DNA of 64,000 bases from Cycas panzhihuaensis (Eukaryota; Cycadophyta): assembly GCA_023213395.1 (NCBI GenBank), contig CM041465.1, positions 149,241,741 to 149,305,740 on the forward strand, written 5' to 3'. Positions within the stretch are counted from its first letter, which is position 1. Every line of letters begins with the position of its first letter. Of this stretch, positions 60,747-64,000 are shown one piece after another. The notes below the pieces were generated by a model. It saw only the letters and a program-made list of their open reading frames with translations. It was not told the DNA's origin and searched no databases. The position numbers and the translations under genes were made by a program.

Positions 60747-61191
60747 TACATATCCTTTTACATATTTTTTTACATAATTTTACATTTTTGGCCATACAAC
60801 ATATCTTCTCAAGTTTGCTAAAGTCTTCTCTATACCAAAGTGACCATACTTTAGAAGTATGGGCTTCTAAGCCACTTGATCTTATCTCCTTTGATGGAAC
60901 ATAGAGATGCTCCTCTTTGAAAAGTAGACCATCCTTCCAAGCAAGCTGGGAAGGTCTTCCTTTCGCTAGGTTCTCTAATTCTTCCTTCAAAGCTTCATCT
61001 TCATGGTACAAGTCTTTGTACTCTTCATGATACATTGGTTCCACCTGCAAACTCATAAGAGAACTACAAACAAAAGTAGAAGAAGAAGTGGAACAAGGTG
61101 GTCTAAATAACATATCAGCAATTTTGTTATTAGATTCCTTTTTGTACTTAATTATAATATTGAATTGTTGTAAATAACTCATCCACTTCAT
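60739..61191 (-). pseudogene. RNase H-integrase linker and zinc-binding region, frameshifted
   Basis: It reads MKWMSYLQQFN to YVPSKE in the normal frame, then a small deletion shifts it, so REAHTSKV and the rest of the zinc-binding part appear out of frame as EAHTSKVWSLWYRE. The C-terminal end overlaps the next integrase piece by 8 bases in another frame. Confidence 0.75.
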
Positions 61192-61215
61192 GTGTCTTGC
61201 TTGCTGTAATTTACT

Positions 61216-61218
61216 TTA
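61216..61218 (-). other. Shared in-frame stop codon (TAA)
   Basis: Minus-strand TAA in FLQT*SKLQQARH, at the same codon as 53281-53283 in the plus-strand copy. Confidence 0.7.
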
Positions 61219-61287
61219 GGTTTGTAAAAATTGAAGAGGCTTATGATCGGTATGAACTACAACCTCTTTTCTGAGCAAGTATGACCT

Positions 61288-62265
61288 CTAATGCTTGCAT
61301 GCTTGATGAAGTGCGAACATTTCTCGATCATATGTTGGGTAGTTCTTCACTTGAGGGGTGAAGACTTCTGAATGGTAAGCAATAGGCTTCCCATCTTGAA
61401 TAAGGACAGCTCCTATCGTATTTCCACTTGCATTAGCTTCTACTTCAAAAGGCCTTTGCAAATTTGGCATTACCAAAATTAGTGCTTCACAAATTTTCTT
61501 CTTTAAAAGAAGAAAAGCTTCTTCCTCCTTGGAACCCCAAGTAAACTTTCTACTAGACTTTGTCAATCCATGTATAGGTGCTGCAACCTGTGAGAAATGA
61601 AGAATAAACTTTCTCAAGTATTGACAAGCTCCTAAAAAACTTCTCACCTCTGTGATGTTTATTAGCCTAGGCCATTTGAGGATGGCTTGAGTCTTGAGTG
61701 GATCGATGCTCAACTTTCCTCCTCCAACCACAAATCCTAAGAAGATCAAGTTCTCCTTGCCAAATTCACACTTCTTCACATTAAGCTTCAAATGATGCTT
61801 AGCCATAGTCTTTAAAACTTCTTCTATGTGCTGCAAATGTTCCTCCCATGTGTTGCTGAAAATCAAAATGTCATCAAGATAGACAACAAAATTATCCAAG
61901 TAAGGCCTTAACATTTCATTCATTAGCCTCATGAATGTTGCAGGAGCATTACACAATCTGAAAGGCATAACCATCCATTCAAAGAGTCCTTGCTTTATTT
62001 TGAAGACCATCTTCCATGTGTCCTCGTCCTTGACCCTAACTTGGTGATAACCACTTTTCAAATCCAACTTAGTAAAATAACAAACATGCTGAATTTGATC
62101 AAGAAAATCATCTATGCGAGGCAAAGGGTAGCGATTTTTAATTGTAATTTTATTCAAAGCACGAAAGTCTATACATATTCTCCATCCTCCATCCTTCTTA
62201 GGCACCAAGACAATTGGTGACCCATAAGGTGAACATGAAGGTCTTATGACCCCTTGATTAAGCAC
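61288..62265 (-). pseudogene. Reverse transcriptase and RNase H start, minus-strand CRM-like copy
   Basis: A 325-codon open frame: [67 protein letters not shown] (one residue shorter before YLDD than the plus copy), FLGFVVGGG, the VRSFLGACQYLRKF stretch, TWGSKEEEAFLLLKKK and FEVEANASGNTIGAVL, with the first RNase H aspartate changed to asparagine. It is cut from gag-protease by a one-base deletion near 62262-62270. The reverse transcriptase catalytic motif is intact. Confidence 0.85.
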
Positions 62266-62273
62266 TCCTCAAC

Positions 62274-63464
62274 TTACCTCTTTATCTCATTATTCTCTAC
62301 AATGGAGTGCCTATACAAAGCAACATTAGGCAATGGTACATCTCCTACAAGAGTGATTTCATGCTCTATCTTTCTCTTTAGTGGTAGCCCATCAACATGT
62401 TGAAATAGAATATCATACCTTGTCTTTAACTCCTCAATTTGTTGCATTTGTTTAGGTGATATAAGAAGAGTGTGAGTAGAAGGACCTTCTTTATCTCCTG
62501 GCTCTTCTTTTCTCCTTACCATTAAGATGATGAATTTACCACATGCATTGATCATCCTTTTTGCTTGAGTAGCTGAAATTAATGCTATCTTATCCAAGTG
62601 CTTCTTTGTGGCCTTTATGATGAAGCCCTTGTTATCCTTCATCAACTGATACTTTCTCTCCCTTCGATAGAAGAGTGCATCTCGATCCCACAAATAGGGA
62701 CTCCCAAGCACAACATGGCATACATCTAATGGCACCACATCACGTATTACTTCATCAACAAAAGCATTAGTAATGGAAAATTTAAGTGTACATTGCTTTG
62801 ATATTTGCATTTCCACATCTTTATAGATCCAACCAAGAGGATATGGATGAGGGTGAGGAGTAGTTACCAACCCAATGCTCTTTACCAAACTTTCTAAGAT
62901 CAAATTCTTTTGGATCCCTGGATCTATAATGGCACCAATAATACTATTTCCTACTTGAAGTTTCAAGTGAAATAGTTCCTCCCTTGTAGTATCATCTTCA
63001 TAATTTGTAAATAGAGTAACCTTCTCTTCTTCTCCTTTACTTTGAATCTCCACCTCAGAAAGTAGTGCTTTCCCTTTTTCCTTCTTTCTTAATTCCATAT
63101 CCTTGATATGTTTTGGCTTTAGCTCTGGATGCAACTTCCAACACTTTGTTGTAATATGACCACTAATATCACAATGCTCATAATATTTAGAACTTTTAAC
63201 AAAATTAGTTCTTTTCTTCTTTCCTCCTTGTCTTTTAGATGAGTGCAATTTACGATTCTTTTCATACTTATTAGAAGTAAAAGTAGAATCTTTAGACATG
63301 AATGTAGATTTCTTGCTTTTACTTTCTATTGCCATAGCCATCCTACTTACTTCTCCAATGGATTGAACCTTAAAAAGCCTTAGTTCCTTCTTTATATATT
63401 CGTGTAATCCTCTAATGAATTTCGTAAGAGTGACATGTTCATCCATATTAATACCAAGTAGCAT
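62274..63464 (-). pseudogene. Gag C-terminal half and protease, minus-strand CRM-like copy
   Basis: A 396-codon open frame from the gag core end (GLHEYIKKELRLF) through the zinc knuckle, here YEHCDISGHITTKC with the first cysteine changed to tyrosine, to the protease start IIDPGIQKNLI. It then runs on through LGSPYLWDRDALFYRRE without the stop seen in the plus copy, ending at NNEIKR. DPG in place of DSG or DTG makes protease activity uncertain. The methionine of this piece is internal; the real start lies farther right. Confidence 0.8.
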
Positions 63465-63572
63465 GCCATGCCTAAAAAGTAAAGAAGTATACTCTTAGAC
63501 ACTTACACCTCTCCCTTGGCGTAAATATTGCTAAGTGACCCATTGGTCTTCCTCATGACCTATGGGGTAGAA

Positions 63573-64000
63573 TTACTTCTTTATTATTTTCTTAAAATCC
63601 CTCCATGAAAAAGAAGATACATCATGAGTCTTCAAATATGCATTCCACCATGTCAATGCATGTTTACACAACTTAAGCCTAGCAAATGAAAGATTTTGAG
63701 CATTACTATAAGCATAAATTGTGAAGTAGGTTTCAAGTTGATCCAACCAATGGTCCAACTTTTCAACATTTACCTCTCCATCATAAGTTAGAATATCCAA
63801 CTTTGCCTCCACCTTGAAGGGTTGATGAGATGAAGTACCCTTGCTTTCTTCAAAAGAGTGCTTTAAGGTCTCCTCCTCTTTGTCTTCATGGTTGTGGTCA
63901 TATGTGGATCCTCCTTTAAATTCCTTCTCTTTGTCTTTTCCTTTGACTAGAGGTAGAAGGTGGGTCATCATTTGCATCAAGGCTTCTACGTTCTTCTCAA
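63573..64000 (-). pseudogene. Gag N-terminal part, minus-strand CRM-like copy (runs off the edge)
   Basis: It reads LPLVKGKDKEKEFKGGS, YDGEVNVEKLDHWLDQLETYF and CKHALTWWNAYLKTH, corresponding to residues from about 15 of the plus-strand gag. It is separated from the next gag piece by a stop and frame disturbance at about 63465-63572. The start codon lies beyond position 64000. Confidence 0.8.

Larger units (their letters stand above)
58486..64000 (-). mobile_element. Second CRM-like gypsy copy, minus strand, incomplete at right edge
   Basis: The 3' LTR (58486-59546) and a gag-pol reading from 59588 to the right edge match the plus-strand element at 49272 closely. The 5' LTR and gag start are outside the window. 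It is inserted inside the copia reverse transcriptase; the left flank is TATTT (58481-58485) and its partner cannot be seen. It keeps several codons that the other copy lost, including the integrase glutamate, and so helps date mutations in both. Confidence 0.92.

Overview
The window looks like intergenic heterochromatin from a plant nuclear genome, probably a flowering plant with a large genome. It is visibly AT-rich and carries long (CT)n, (TA)n and (CA)n microsatellites. Nearly every coding signal is an LTR-retrotransposon protein of a plant-type Ty1/copia or Ty3/gypsy lineage, with primer-binding sites matching initiator-tRNA-Met. I found no host gene, rRNA, tRNA gene, CRISPR array or bacterial-style operon. 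The species cannot be named from sequence alone. All coding statements come from reading the sequence and translations by eye.

Left part (1-31 kb), all Ty1/copia. The 3' end of a decayed element (1-about 1537, +) is followed by two related, internally deleted elements in opposite orientation (4758-9024, +; 10560-14482, -). A third deleted element (15270-19447, -) has an exact GTATG target duplication and keeps gag zinc finger plus integrase but no reverse transcriptase. An isolated LTR-like relic lies at 22183-22475. A structurally complete but mutated element (23046-29915, +) has an exact CCATC duplication. AT-rich stretches without genes separate them.

Right part (31-64 kb), a nest of insertions. 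An old copia element (gag from 31258) is split inside integrase by a 13.2 kb Ty3/gypsy element of Tat/Ogre type (33280-46440, LTRs about 2.4 kb, exact CTCCA duplication). The copia integrase resumes in register at 46446 and is cut again at 47005 by the LTR of a second Tat-like element. That LTR (47006-49271 plus 56018-56836) is itself split by a gypsy element with a CRM-like gag-pol (49272-56012, +). The second Tat element's internal region carries a minus-strand copia piece (about 56900-58485), whose reverse transcriptase is cut by a second CRM-like copy (58486 to the right edge, -). The two CRM-like copies form a long inverted repeat.

The most unusual item is in the first Tat element. It has lost recognisable reverse transcriptase and integrase, yet between its RNase H relic and 3' LTR it carries a decayed antisense gene (about 42440-40800, -). 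One minus-strand frame stays readable for roughly 240 codons apart from stops explainable by C-to-T change, and it resembles the plant mobile domain (PMD). Other points worth checking are a splice-donor-like motif about 40 nt inside all three Tat LTR starts, mosaic divergence between the two CRM LTRs, and a stop codon shared by both CRM copies.
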